Source: Bryobacterales bacterium (GTDB lineage: Bacteria > Acidobacteriota > Terriglobia > Bryobacterales > UBA6623). From it: a stretch of DNA of 33,418 bases. The stretch lies in contig JAJEHF010000118.1 in NCBI GenBank assembly GCA_022823865.1, positions 1 to 33,418 on the forward strand, in the 5' to 3' direction. The notes below the pieces were generated by a model, which saw only the letters and a list, made by a program, of their open reading frames with translations, was not told where the DNA came from and did no database searches. Shown piece by piece: positions 18,361 to 26,745 of the stretch; position 1 is the stretch's first letter; each line of letters opens with the position of its first letter. The position numbers and the translations under genes are program-made.

Positions 18361-19375
18361 GGTTGGATTCGATGCGTTGCAGGCCGATCTCGACAGCTAC
18401 GTTGATGCTGTGTTCGGTTGTCTTGAATCCGAATTCTTGGTCATGCCGAAGGGAAGCGGATTCGTGGAGTTTCCGGTTTTTGAGAATGCATATGAGGCGT
18501 TGAAACGCGCGACAGCGAATTTTTCTGACGTGACGCCGGAGACTGTTGAGCCGATTGTGTTCGACACGCCGATCACCTTGGTGATCCTTCGGTGCATGCT
18601 CGGCTTCAGCCCATCCGAATGGGCCTATTGTGCGAGTCGACACACCGGCGTCAACGTGACACAGAGCGCTGCGCGTACAATTGACCGGACCATCCGCTTG
18701 AATCCGACCTTCCCGCTACCGGGTCGCGACGTTATGACGGGACAGCGTGTTCGGGCTCTAGTCGCAACAGCTTGCCACCTGCTTCAAGCCGGCAGCCCCG
18801 AACAGTCGACCGACGAACTTCACCGGCTGGACAAAGCGGATACCGCAGACGGGCTGATCAGCGTGCGGTCGTCTGCGAACCTGGGTATTCCTTATTCGGT
18901 GCTGCTGTATGAGCGCCTCCTCGGACGTCCGTTCGCTGGCCATCGAGACTCCATAAGTGAACTGATAGGCAACATCGTCGAAACCGCAATCGAAGACCAA
19001 CTTACGCGGGCGGGCATCAGCTTTCGCAAGACTAGCCGAGCGGAGCGGGTGTCGGGATTCGACCAAGCACCGGATTTCATCATTCCTAGCGAGCACAACC
19101 CGCACATCGTGATCGAAGCCAAGCTCACTGAGGATGACGGAACTGCTCGGGACAAGGTGACGCGCGTTCAGCATCTCAACGCACTCAGCATGGAGGGACA
19201 ACTTCCGGGCGACCAGAGGTTCGAAGTCGTTGCTTGCATCGCCGGCCGAGGGTTTGGTGTCCGCCGCGAAGATATGCGGAAGTTGCTGGTCGCAACTAAG
19301 GGCAAAGTCTTCACGCTCCAGAACATCTCTGAACTAGTGCCGTACACGCGCTTGGCGGACTTCCGTACCAGATAG
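18344..19375 (+). CDS. Putative PD-(D/E)XK restriction endonuclease
   Basis: A 343-residue protein I do not recognise by name. The C-terminal half carries a clear PD-(D/E)XK nuclease signature: a helix with E213 (IVETAIEDQL), then a strand with PD (P243, D244, in APDFIIP), then E258-A-K260 (HIVIEAKLTEDDG), followed by TARDKVTRVQHL. The family is metal-dependent and cuts phosphodiester bonds. The N-terminal 200 residues are mixed helical with no known motif and may bind DNA or dimerise. Its ATG overlaps the methyltransferase stop and has GAGGAG upstream, so the pair reads as a two-gene restriction-modification unit. G+C is 64/120 at 18481-18600. Alternative: a Mrr-like or solitary modification-dependent nuclease, less likely given the coupling. 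Confidence 0.75.
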   Translation: MQFPFEVGFDALQADLDSYVDAVFGCLESEFLVMPKGSGFVEFPVFENAYEALKRATANFSDVTPETVEPIVFDTPITLVILRCMLGFSPSEWAYCASRHTGVNVTQSAARTIDRTIRLNPTFPLPGRDVMTGQRVRALVATACHLLQAGSPEQSTDELHRLDKADTADGLISVRSSANLGIPYSVLLYERLLGRPFAGHRDSISELIGNIVETAIEDQLTRAGISFRKTSRAERVSGFDQAPDFIIPSEHNPHIVIEAKLTEDDGTARDKVTRVQHLNALSMEGQLPGDQRFEVVACIAGRGFGVRREDMRKLLVATKGKVFTLQNISELVPYTRLADFRTR

Positions 19376-19787
19376 CACTCACCGTGGCAGGAGTCCGACT
19401 GGGGACGTAGCCCCCGCCGGACAAGTTTTCGTACGTGGGGGCCCGCGTGAGGCACTGGGCCAAAATGCGGATAGATGTCATCCGCCCGGCTGATTGCATA
19501 AGACAATCGACGAGAACGCGAACGGTCTGGCCGCGACTGCGGCACAGCCCATGGATCGCGGCCGCCTGATCATAGTCTCCGGGCTGCATCGGAACGAGGG
19601 CGGCGCGAGCGATGAGTCGTCGGAGATCGCACCGGTGCCGCTCAGCTCGGGCTCCAGCGAGAAGTTCCATTCGAACGACATTGCATGTCGCGATGTCAGC
19701 TTCGAGCAACTCTCCGGCTCGAATTCGTGTCGGCGACCGGCTGTCGCGCAGATACACCACCCAAGCCGTAGTGTCAACGAGGATCAT
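19311..19787 (-). pseudogene. vapC: VapC-like PIN-domain toxin, probably inactivated
   Basis: The first 95 residues are a good PIN-domain ribonuclease: MILVDTTAWVVYLRD with D5, VVRMELLAGAR with E41, and VRVLVDCL with D94. The family normally continues with IAAVAIR and then an H-x-D-x-DFD segment supplying the last acidic residues. Here the frame instead reads MQSAGRMTSIRILAQCLTRAPTYENL and runs into about 40 Gly/Arg/Ser-rich residues that overlap the 3' end of the nuclease gene. A neighbouring frame contains AISRADDIYPHF, closer to the expected continuation, so at least one frameshift lies near 19495-19500. An active toxin would cut tRNA or rRNA; this copy is unlikely to. Confidence 0.65.
19393..19428 (+). 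terminator. Candidate intrinsic terminator of the methyltransferase-nuclease operon
   Basis: Outer arms GTCCG (19393-19397) and CGGAC (19418-19422), inner arms GGGG (19401-19404) and CCCC (19411-19414), with a 3x3 internal loop and loop ACGTAG. It is followed by AAGTTTTC. It starts 18 bases after the nuclease stop and is the only hairpin here with a T-rich tail. Confidence 0.5.
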
Positions 19788-19983
19788 CTACGCGCCCGCG
19801 CATTTTGTCGAGATCGCCGTCCCAACCGGTTCCGCGCATTCGGCGGGCTTCATCGAGGCTGAGTGGCTCCGATGCAAGCGAGCGCAGGGCGAAATTGATG
19901 GCTTCGCGCTTGGTCGCGAAGCAGTATCGCCTCATGACCGCCGCGCAAGCCTCGTCGTCGAGATCCACGTTAGTGCGTGCCAT
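19774..19983 (-). CDS. vapB: VapB-like antitoxin
   Basis: A 69-residue antitoxin of the VapB type. The ATG at 19983 gives MARTNVDLDDEACAAVMRRYCFATKREAINFALR, the typical ribbon-helix-helix DNA-binding start, followed by a C-terminal tail (SLDEARRMRGTGWDGDLDKMR) that would wrap the PIN toxin. Six further codons upstream are in frame but not family-like. It overlaps the vapC start by 14 bases, the usual arrangement for a coupled toxin-antitoxin operon that represses itself. Because the toxin looks damaged, the antitoxin may survive as an orphan. Confidence 0.85.
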   Translation of the reverse strand: MARTNVDLDDEACAAVMRRYCFATKREAINFALRSLASEPLSLDEARRMRGTGWDGDLDKMRGRVDDPR

Positions 19984-20122
19984 ACACCAATCATCCACCA
20001 CGACGGCCCCGATGCTAGCAGCGGTCTCGCCACTGGCAGCGTTCAGTTCTGAAGCGCTTCGTGTCGATGACGTACCCTAGATTGGGCGCGCGCCTTGCGC
20101 TTGGCAGCGCAGCCACAGAACC

Positions 20123-20833
20123 ATGAAACTCAGAACCTTGCACTTCGCGGTTGCTTGGGCCTTGGTTGCCCTCGTGCTCGCGGCCCCTGGCATATCACAA
20201 GTAGGCGAGAATCGCACTCCTCAGGCCCCCGCGACGCAGCAGGCGGACGCCGACCGCTGGGAAGCTACTATCCGATCGTTCGAAGAGAGCGATCGCAAGA
20301 ATCCTCCCCCGGAGGGTGGCATCGTCTTCCTCGGAAGCTCGAGCTTTCGGCGCTGGGATCTGGACAAGTCGTTTCCGGGCCAGGGCTTGATCAACCGTGG
20401 TTTCGGCGGCTCACAGATGGCCGATGCCATACGCTACCTGGATCGCATCGTGCTGCCGCTCAAGCCGCGGAAGATATTCCTGTACGAGGGTGACAACGAC
20501 ACTGGCAGTGGCAAGACGCCCGCGACGGTCGAGCGGGAGTTTCGCCAGTTGGTGGCGATCGTACACGAGGCCTTGCCGAAGACCAAGATCGTGTTCGTCA
20601 GCATCAAGCCCAGCATCCGGCGCTGGCACCTGATCGATGTGGCCCGCGCCGCCAATGCCCGCGTTCGCGCCGTCTGCGAAGAGAATGACCTGCTCGAGTA
20701 CGTTGATGCGGGCAGTCCGCTGCTGGGGGGCGACGGCGAGCCGCGCGCCGACCTCTTTGTAGACGACGAGCTCCACCTAAACGACGCCGGCTACGCCATC
20801 TGGGCGGAACTGATCGCACCGCACTTGGATTGA
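20123..20833 (+). CDS. Secreted SGNH/GDSL-type hydrolase
   Basis: A 236-residue esterase/lipase-fold protein with a signal peptide (about residues 1-25). SGNH blocks: GIVFLGSSSFRRWDL (block I, with GSSS in place of GDSL, common in this subgroup), INRGFGGSQMADAI (block II), LYEGDND (block III, G-x-N-D), and VDDELHLNDAGY (block V, Asp-x-x-His). These supply the serine nucleophile, oxyanion hole and Asp/His pair. The substrate is probably an acyl ester or acetylated carbohydrate outside the cytoplasm, inferred from family. Its stop shares one base with the priA start (TGATG), so the two genes are translationally coupled although functionally unrelated. Confidence 0.88.
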   Translation: MKLRTLHFAVAWALVALVLAAPGISQVGENRTPQAPATQQADADRWEATIRSFEESDRKNPPPEGGIVFLGSSSFRRWDLDKSFPGQGLINRGFGGSQMADAIRYLDRIVLPLKPRKIFLYEGDNDTGSGKTPATVEREFRQLVAIVHEALPKTKIVFVSIKPSIRRWHLIDVARAANARVRAVCEENDLLEYVDAGSPLLGGDGEPRADLFVDDELHLNDAGYAIWAELIAPHLD

Positions 20834-23268
20834 TGCGCTCGTCGGCCTCGAGCGACAACTCGGTCGAGTATTGCCAGATCGCCCTCCCAGTCCCGCTGGA
20901 CCGGACATTTACCTATCTGGTGCCGGAGGGGCTCCGTGGCCGGGAATTGGTCGGATGCCGGGCAGTTGTCCCCTTTGGGCGGCGCAAGCAAGTCGGCGTC
21001 GTGCTGTCTGTCGACCCCGTCGCCCCGGCCTTTGAAGTCCGACCTCTGGACAGGCTGCTGGATGACAGCCCGGTGCTGAATTCCGAGCTGCGCGAACTGG
21101 CCATGTGGGTGGCCGATTACTACTGCACTCCTGTCGGCGAAGTCCTCAAGGGCATGCTTCCGCTAGGGGGAGAGACGCATTCGAAGAAGATGGTCTCGAT
21201 CACCCCTGAGGGCGAGGCCGAGCTGGGCGCGCGGCTATTGCCTAGCACGGCCGATGAAGAGGTGCTGGCGGCGCTGCTGCGCAAGCCGCTCACGCTCCAA
21301 GGCCTGTCCAAGAAGATCCCCGGCGGAGCCGATGCGGTGTGGCGCCTCCGCAACCGTGGCTTGGTTGCGGTCGAGGAAGTTGTACAGGAGCGGGACCCCA
21401 CGATGGCGCGCGGGGCCGTTCTGTTGGTCGAGCTGGGGGACCCAGCCGCGGCACCCGCCAGACCGAAGGCGGCCGAGCGATGGCTTTTGGACTATTTGCG
21501 GCGAAATCTGGGCAGCCATGATATACGGGCGCTGGCTATCGAGCGCTCTGACGCGGTTCCGACTGCGCGCAGGCTCTCGAAGTCGGGGTCGGTGCGACTA
21601 GAGGTCGTACATGCGCCGAAGCACTCCGGGCAGCCTGCGGCCGCTCTGGAACTGAATCCGGCCCAGACGAACGCCTTGGCGGAGATCCGGTCGGCGGTCC
21701 GCGCCGGGCGGTTTGAAACGTTCCTGCTCCATGGAGTGACCGGCTCGGGCAAGACGGAGGTCTATCTCAGGACCATCGAGGATGTGCTCGACCGAGGTCG
21801 CTCCGCACTGCTGCTGGTTCCCGAAATCGGGCTGACTCCCGCGGTTGCCTCGAACTTCTTTGGCCGCTTCGGCGACCGGGTGGCAGTCCTGCACAGCGGC
21901 CTGAGCGATCTTCAGCGAGCCGACCAGTGGCGGCGCATCCAAGCTGGGAAGGGCCGCGTGGTGTTGGGTACGCGGAGCGCAGTCTTTGCTCCGTTGCGAG
22001 ATCTCGGCTTGGTGGTGGTGGACGAGGAGCATGACGGCAGCTACAAGCAGGGCGAGGCCGCTCCGCGCTACAACGCTCGGGATGTCGCCATTGTCAGGGC
22101 GCGGTCGGCCAAGGCGGTCGTGGTGCTCGGCTCGGCGACGCCGGGCTTGGAGACACGCAGGAACGCCGAACTGGGCAAGTACCGGCAGCTGTCCATGCCG
22201 GAGCGGATCTTGAAGCGGCCGCTGCCCGCTGTCCGCATGGTGGACATGCGCCGCGAGTTCGCGGAGATCGGCCGGGCACAGTTGTTCTCGCGAGAGCTTC
22301 AAGCGGCGGTCCGGGCGTGCTTGGAGCGCGAAGAGCAGGCCATGATCTTCCTAAATCGGCGCGGCTATTCCACCTACGTGCTGTGCCGCTCGTGCGGCGC
22401 GCGGGTCGAATGTCCCAACTGCTCGGTCACGCTGACCTACCACAAGCGCGACCGCCAACTGCTGTGCCATTTCTGCGAGCACGGCGAACCGGTGCCGTCC
22501 GTGTGTGAGGACTGTGGCAGCAAGTACCTGGATTTTCAGGGCAGCGGTTCGGAGCAAGTCGAGGATGCTCTGCGCCAGGCTTTCCCGCAGGCTCGTATCG
22601 CCCGCTTGGACCGCGACACGGTGCGAGGCCGGAATTCGTTCGAGCGGATCCTGGGGTCGTTCAAGGACGGCGACTGCAATCTCTTGGTGGGGACCCAGAT
22701 GATCGCCAAGGGCCATGACATCCCCAATGTCACGCTGGTCTGCGTCGTCAACGCCGACGTCGGTCTCGGCCTGCCGGATTTCCGCGCTGCGGAGCGCACG
22801 TTTCAGCTGCTCACGCAAGTGGCTGGCCGCGCCGGTCGCGGAGAGAAGCCCGGCGAGGTCTTGATTCAGACGGTGAATCCAGAGCACTATGCGGTCGAGC
22901 TGGCCGCAAGGCAGGACTATGACGGGTTCTACGCGCGCGAGTCGGCTTTTCGTCGGGACCTGTGGTACCCGCCCTTCACGTCGATCGCGCTGATGCTGAT
23001 CCGCAGCCCCAAACTCCAAGACGCATTGGAAATGAGCCGCGATCTGGGGCAGCACCTCCAGCCAGTCCCAGACGGCCTGAGGCTGCTGGGACCTGCGTCG
23101 GCTCCTGTCGCCAAGTTGCGCACCGAGTACCGATTCCAATTCGTGGTCAAGTCCGCTAGTCGCAAGGGCCTCGCCCGCTTGCTGGCGAGCGCCCGCGCGC
23201 ATGCGCTGGAGCGGCAATGGCCGGCAACGGCGCTCACCGTTGATGTGGACCCACTCAGCTTCCTGTAG
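20833..23268 (+). CDS. priA: Primosomal protein N' (replication restart helicase)
   Basis: An 811-residue PriA that binds stalled or repaired forks and reloads the replicative helicase. Domain order is standard: N-terminal 3'-end-binding domain (CQIALPVPLDRTFTYLVPEGL), winged helix, helicase core with Walker A GVTGSGKT (about 301-308) and DEEH (397-400). A double zinc module follows (CRSCGARVECPNC, CHFCEHGEPVPSVCEDC), then GTQMIAKGHDIPNVTLV with QVAGRAGRG and a C-terminal domain. The ATG at 20833 is used; a TTG one codon earlier is also possible. Its 3' end overlaps a convergent hypothetical gene by 14 bases. Confidence 0.97.
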   Translation: MRSSASSDNSVEYCQIALPVPLDRTFTYLVPEGLRGRELVGCRAVVPFGRRKQVGVVLSVDPVAPAFEVRPLDRLLDDSPVLNSELRELAMWVADYYCTPVGEVLKGMLPLGGETHSKKMVSITPEGEAELGARLLPSTADEEVLAALLRKPLTLQGLSKKIPGGADAVWRLRNRGLVAVEEVVQERDPTMARGAVLLVELGDPAAAPARPKAAERWLLDYLRRNLGSHDIRALAIERSDAVPTARRLSKSGSVRLEVVHAPKHSGQPAAALELNPAQTNALAEIRSAVRAGRFETFLLHGVTGSGKTEVYLRTIEDVLDRGRSALLLVPEIGLTPAVASNFFGRFGDRVAVLHSGLSDLQRADQWRRIQAGKGRVVLGTRSAVFAPLRDLGLVVVDEEHDGSYKQGEAAPRYNARDVAIVRARSAKAVVVLGSATPGLETRRNAELGKYRQLSMPERILKRPLPAVRMVDMRREFAEIGRAQLFSRELQAAVRACLEREEQAMIFLNRRGYSTYVLCRSCGARVECPNCSVTLTYHKRDRQLLCHFCEHGEPVPSVCEDCGSKYLDFQGSGSEQVEDALRQAFPQARIARLDRDTVRGRNSFERILGSFKDGDCNLLVGTQMIAKGHDIPNVTLVCVVNADVGLGLPDFRAAERTFQLLTQVAGRAGRGEKPGEVLIQTVNPEHYAVELAARQDYDGFYARESAFRRDLWYPPFTSIALMLIRSPKLQDALEMSRDLGQHLQPVPDGLRLLGPASAPVAKLRTEYRFQFVVKSASRKGLARLLASARAHALERQWPATALTVDVDPLSFL

Positions 23269-23824
23269 CCGGGTCGGGCGCGCCGTCCCTCGATCCGGCT
23301 TGCCGGGCCCGGGACTGCTCGCGTACCTCCACCCAAGCCTCGAACACGGTGGGATTTTCCAGCCACGCCGTCAGCCACCGGAATGCCTCCCGCTGCGCGC
23401 TGAGCTTGTTCGGGGAACTGGCCCGCCTCAGCGCTAGGCCGAGGTGGTCCTTGGTGCGCCGCACCGCCCGGCGGACATCGCTTGCCCGGGACGGATCGGT
23501 GGTGCTGCAGTACTGGCGAGCGAGTTCGACCAACGATTGCTTGCAGGCGGCGAGGTCGCCGACCGGGATTTTCGTCCGCAGGTCCACAGGCAAGCCGCCG
23601 ATCGCACGGTCCACCTCCGCGCTCGTCTCGAGCAGGATCGAGAGCAGGTAGCTGTCAGACGGTGCCTTGGGCCGTTTCACCTGGGAAAGTACGTGCCGGC
23701 GAATCTCGAGCAGCTCGCCGCGGCCGACCACTGCGGGCTTGCGCACGGCGAGATACTCGAGCACTGCGCCGCGGACCGACTGGCGCTTGGCCGAGGCCGT
23801 CGTCTCAGCGTCTGGACCGCTCAT
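23255..23824 (-). CDS. Hypothetical helical protein downstream of mltG
   Basis: A 189-residue protein I do not recognise. It is predicted to be largely alpha-helical, rich in Arg and Ala, with no signal peptide, membrane segment or known motif; a WLTAWLENPTVFEAWVEVREQ stretch near the C-terminus stands out. The ATG at 23824 overlaps the end of mltG by 20 bases, so it is the third gene of a tightly nested ruvX-mltG operon. That link suggests a cell-envelope or growth role but proves nothing. A longer frame extends back into mltG but reads mltG's other frame. Confidence 0.6.
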   Translation of the reverse strand: MSGPDAETTASAKRQSVRGAVLEYLAVRKPAVVGRGELLEIRRHVLSQVKRPKAPSDSYLLSILLETSAEVDRAIGGLPVDLRTKIPVGDLAACKQSLVELARQYCSTTDPSRASDVRRAVRRTKDHLGLALRRASSPNKLSAQREAFRWLTAWLENPTVFEAWVEVREQSRARQAGSRDGAPDPATGS

Positions 23825-24815
23825 ACCGGCGCAATGCTTGGACGGCGAGGTTGTGGTCACGCAAGCGCGTCGAAAAGGTATGCCCTTGTCCGTGGCCGGG
23901 TTTGGCGCAGAAGAACAGATAGTCACTCTCGTCGGGAGCGAATGCGGAATTGAGCGACATCAGGCCCGGATTCGCGATCGGACCCGGCGGCAATCCATCA
24001 TGAATATACGTGTTGTAGGCGTGCGGATCAGACAGGTCGGAGAGGTAGATCTTGCCGCGATAGCGCCCGTCGAGCACTAGGCCGTAGATGATGGTGGGGT
24101 CGCATTGCATCAGCATTCCGCGCTGCAAGCGATTGTGAAACACCGAGGAAACTAGGCCGCGCTCGTCGGGCTGCTCGGTCTCCTTCTCGATCATTGAAGC
24201 CAGCACCAGCGCGTCCCAGTCCGAAATCTCCGCAGTGCGCTGGCTGCGCGCCTTCGCCAGCGCGTCGCGAAATCCGGCCAGCATGGCCTCGAGCAGGTCA
24301 TGCACGGTGGAAGTCTTGGCCAGGTTGTAGGTCTCTGGAAACAGCAGTCCCTCCAACGTCTCCGCTTCGGGGAGGATGTCCTTGGCCAGGCCCGGATCCT
24401 CCGTCAGGGCAATGAACTCTTCCTTGGTGCTCCAGCCCTCGGCTGCCACGATCTCGGCGATCTCAAAGCGGTTCAGGCCCTCGGGAATCGTGAGCGGGTA
24501 GAGAATCACCCTGCCTGAAGCCAGTTTCTCGAACGCTGCGGCAGCAGATAGCGGCCCCTCGAACGCATACTCCCCGGCCATCAGCGTTGCAGATCGACTC
24601 CACAGGCGCTCCCACAGGAAGCCCCACTTGGACTCGATGACACCAGCCGCTTCGAGCTTCTCGGCGATTTCCATCGACGACAGGCCGCGTCCGATCTCGA
24701 CCACGACGGGCTCTTCGAATGCATCCACAGAGCCTTCGTGGCCAGCGCCTCCGCAGCTGGCGGTGAGCAGCGCGGCCAGCAGCACCGCGGCGGCGCTACG
24801 ACTGTCTCGCGGCAA
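23805..24815 (-). CDS. mltG: Endolytic transglycosylase MltG/YceG, lipoprotein form
   Basis: A 336-residue enzyme that cuts nascent glycan strands, setting their length. The start is a TTG at 24815: GGAGAG lies 5 bases upstream and the resulting N-terminus is a lipoprotein signal ending in LLTAS-C. A longer frame begins at 24947, inside ruvX, and has no signal. A LysM-like module (VVVEIGRGLSSMEIAEKLEAAGVI) precedes the YceG domain. ASMIEKET contains the catalytic Glu (E211), and DGLPPGPIANPGLMSLNSAFAP is the family signature. Most MltG proteins are anchored by one transmembrane helix; a lipobox here would place it on a membrane through lipid. It overlaps ruvX by 20 bases. Confidence 0.92.
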   Translation of the reverse strand: MPRDSRSAAAVLLAALLTASCGGAGHEGSVDAFEEPVVVEIGRGLSSMEIAEKLEAAGVIESKWGFLWERLWSRSATLMAGEYAFEGPLSAAAAFEKLASGRVILYPLTIPEGLNRFEIAEIVAAEGWSTKEEFIALTEDPGLAKDILPEAETLEGLLFPETYNLAKTSTVHDLLEAMLAGFRDALAKARSQRTAEISDWDALVLASMIEKETEQPDERGLVSSVFHNRLQRGMLMQCDPTIIYGLVLDGRYRGKIYLSDLSDPHAYNTYIHDGLPPGPIANPGLMSLNSAFAPDESDYLFFCAKPGHGQGHTFSTRLRDHNLAVQALRRYERSRR

Positions 24816-25197
24816 GGTAGCTCTCCAGCAGAAGCACGGCAGCCATGCGGTCGATCTCGCCCGAGTCTTTCGGTTGCGGCCCGAGGATACTTTCAGCCTC
24901 CCAGCTGGTGAGCCGTTCGTCCCACATCTCGACTGGGACTCCGGCATGCCTCGCTAGCTGGAAGGCAAACCGTTCCGCCCGGTTTGACGAACCGCTCTTG
25001 GTGCCGTCGAGATGAAGCGGGTCACCGACGATGACCGTTTCGATGTCGCGTTCTTTGATCAGGCCGATCAAGGCTTCGAAATCCTGTCGATTGGTGGTGC
25101 GGACCAGCGTGCGGAGGCCGTGAGCAGCGATTCCAAGGCCGTCGCTGACGGCAATCCCGATGCGCCGCTTGCCCCAGTCCAGCGCCATCACCCGCAT
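24796..25197 (-). CDS. ruvX: RuvX/YqgF Holliday-junction resolvase-like RNase H-fold protein
   Basis: A 133-residue, standard-length YqgF. The RNase H-fold start MALDWGKRRIGIAVSDGLGIAAHGL supplies the first catalytic Asp. VIVGDPLHLDG and WDERLTSWEAE supply further conserved acidic positions, and DRMAAVLLLESYL closes the fold. In other bacteria the family processes 16S rRNA ends and can act on Holliday junctions. It is first in a nested leftward operon with mltG, a widely conserved gene pair. Confidence 0.95.
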   Translation of the reverse strand: MRVMALDWGKRRIGIAVSDGLGIAAHGLRTLVRTTNRQDFEALIGLIKERDIETVIVGDPLHLDGTKSGSSNRAERFAFQLARHAGVPVEMWDERLTSWEAESILGPQPKDSGEIDRMAAVLLLESYLAARQS

Positions 25198-25218
25198 AGG
25201 TCCAGTAATCCAGTGTAA

Positions 25219-25235
25219 GGCGGGCCCGGCCCGCC
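25219..25235 (-). terminator. Hairpin downstream of the sulfatase gene
   Basis: Perfect arms GGCGGGC (25219-25225) and GCCCGCC (25229-25235) with loop CCG. It lies 17 bases past the sulfatase stop and 21 bases before the ruvX start. Same 7-bp stem and 3-base loop as the hairpins at 4662 and 11663, with no T tract. Confidence 0.55.
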
Positions 25236-25252
25236 CGGCCGTTTCTGCGGCT

Positions 25253-26647
25253 CTAGCGGCGCATGTCTGCGATGGTCTTGTCCCACGGTTGCGGCGGCAG
25301 CGGGTCGTACCTAGGCCTCGAGTCCTCGGCCGGCATGGATCGAACCACGGCGCTCAGCTTGGCGAGAGCCTGGCGGTGTTCGGGCTTGGTGCTAGCGAGC
25401 AGGTTGCTCTCTTCGCCGGGGTCGGCATGCAAGTCGTACAGTTCCCGGACTTCCGCCTCGTAGACGTGGACCTTGTAGCGCTTGTCCCGGATCACTCTCG
25501 GGGCGTAGTCCAGCAGACCCCGCACGCCTCGTTCGTCCAAGATGGCCGGACCGAATCCCATCGCTAGGATCCAGTCTCGCGGGCCGGCACGCCGCTTGCC
25601 CAGAATGACGTCGGCAATCGACTTGCCGTCGAGCTGCACGCCTTCGGGCAGGGGAGCGCCCGCCAATTCGCAGAAGGTGGGCAGCAGATCTGAGAAGTCG
25701 GTTAGTTCACCGCTCAGGACCCCGGCCGGCACCATTCCCGGACCGTTCACGATGAAGGGCTGCTTGGGGCCGTTCTCGGTCAGCTTGGCCTTGCCGCCCC
25801 GCACGGGGCGGCCGTTCAAGCTGCCGTGGATCCCGCCGGACGTTCCGTTATCGGTAGTGAAGATCACGATCGTGTTGGAACGGACGCCGGAGTCATCGAG
25901 CGCCTTCACCAGCCGGCCGACCAGGTAGTCGGTGTAGCGCACCATCGCCTTGTGCTTCTCAAGCTTGCTCTCGGCGAACGGCTCGTGAGGTGTCGACACG
26001 AGCGGACCGTGGGTGAGAGCCATCGGGTAGTAGAGGAACATGGGGCGGTCGTGGTGACGCTCGATGAAGTCCGTCAAGAAGTCGTTGAAGATGTCGGGGC
26101 CAAACTCCCCCGCGTAAGTCCGGCTGCCAGACTTGCTGGTGTAGACGTACGGGTCCCAGTACCGTTCGTTGCTAACGGGGTTACCGCCCTCGCCTCCCGT
26201 CCAGACGGACCACTCGTCGAATCCGTGCCGGTCGAGAATGTCGGGCTGCACGCGGAAATCGTTGATTTGCCACTTGCCCGCGATCGCGGTCGCATAGCCA
26301 GCCTCACGCAGTAGGCGAGCTACCGAGATGTTGTGCTCAGGGTCGAAGTGGCAGCCCGCCCCCCAGCGCGGCACGTCCCAGTGGTTCGTCCATCCGTGCC
26401 GGAACGGGTACTGGCCGGTCAGCAGCGTGACTCGAGTCGGCGTGCACTGCGGCATTGAGTAGGCGTTGCTGAAGCTCATCCCACCCTGTGCGAGCTTGTC
26501 GATATTCGGCGTCTCGATGCCTTCGCCGCCGTAGCTGGAGATCCATTCCGGCCCTAGGTCGTCCACCATGATGAAAACGATGTTGGGGGGTGCCGCCCAA
26601 AGGGGAACGGCAAGCAGCAAGATTGCGAGGTAGAGCACGAGTGGCAT
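25253..26647 (-). CDS. Secreted sulfatase (alkaline-phosphatase superfamily)
   Basis: A 464-residue type I sulfatase that would hydrolyse sulfate esters. The ATG at 26647 gives a signal peptide (VLYLAILLLAVPLWAA) and GGAG lies about 11 bases upstream. The metal ligands VDD are at 28-30, and the sulfatase signature C68-T-P-T-R72 followed by LLTGQYPFRHGW provides the cysteine that is converted to formylglycine. TTDNGTSGG supplies the Asp-Asn pair. The maturing enzyme is not in this window, so whether the Cys type is activated by a generating enzyme elsewhere is open. It follows the S9 peptidase gene in the same direction after 98 bases. The substrate is probably a sulfated polysaccharide, by family. 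Confidence 0.92.
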   Translation of the reverse strand: MPLVLYLAILLLAVPLWAAPPNIVFIMVDDLGPEWISSYGGEGIETPNIDKLAQGGMSFSNAYSMPQCTPTRVTLLTGQYPFRHGWTNHWDVPRWGAGCHFDPEHNISVARLLREAGYATAIAGKWQINDFRVQPDILDRHGFDEWSVWTGGEGGNPVSNERYWDPYVYTSKSGSRTYAGEFGPDIFNDFLTDFIERHHDRPMFLYYPMALTHGPLVSTPHEPFAESKLEKHKAMVRYTDYLVGRLVKALDDSGVRSNTIVIFTTDNGTSGGIHGSLNGRPVRGGKAKLTENGPKQPFIVNGPGMVPAGVLSGELTDFSDLLPTFCELAGAPLPEGVQLDGKSIADVILGKRRAGPRDWILAMGFGPAILDERGVRGLLDYAPRVIRDKRYKVHVYEAEVRELYDLHADPGEESNLLASTKPEHRQALAKLSAVVRSMPAEDSRPRYDPLPPQPWDKTIADMRR

Positions 26648-26745
26648 GACGATGATCTCCAGAGTAACCCGCCTCGGCCCCGGGGCGATATCCGCCGGCA
26701 GGCCGGGGTGCTGGGGATTGGGGGGACGCCATTGAAACGCCCTCC

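Noticed and set aside
22351..23217. A 288-codon frame antisense to priA
   Set aside because: The PriA frame shows catalytic and zinc motifs throughout; the antisense frame shows none.
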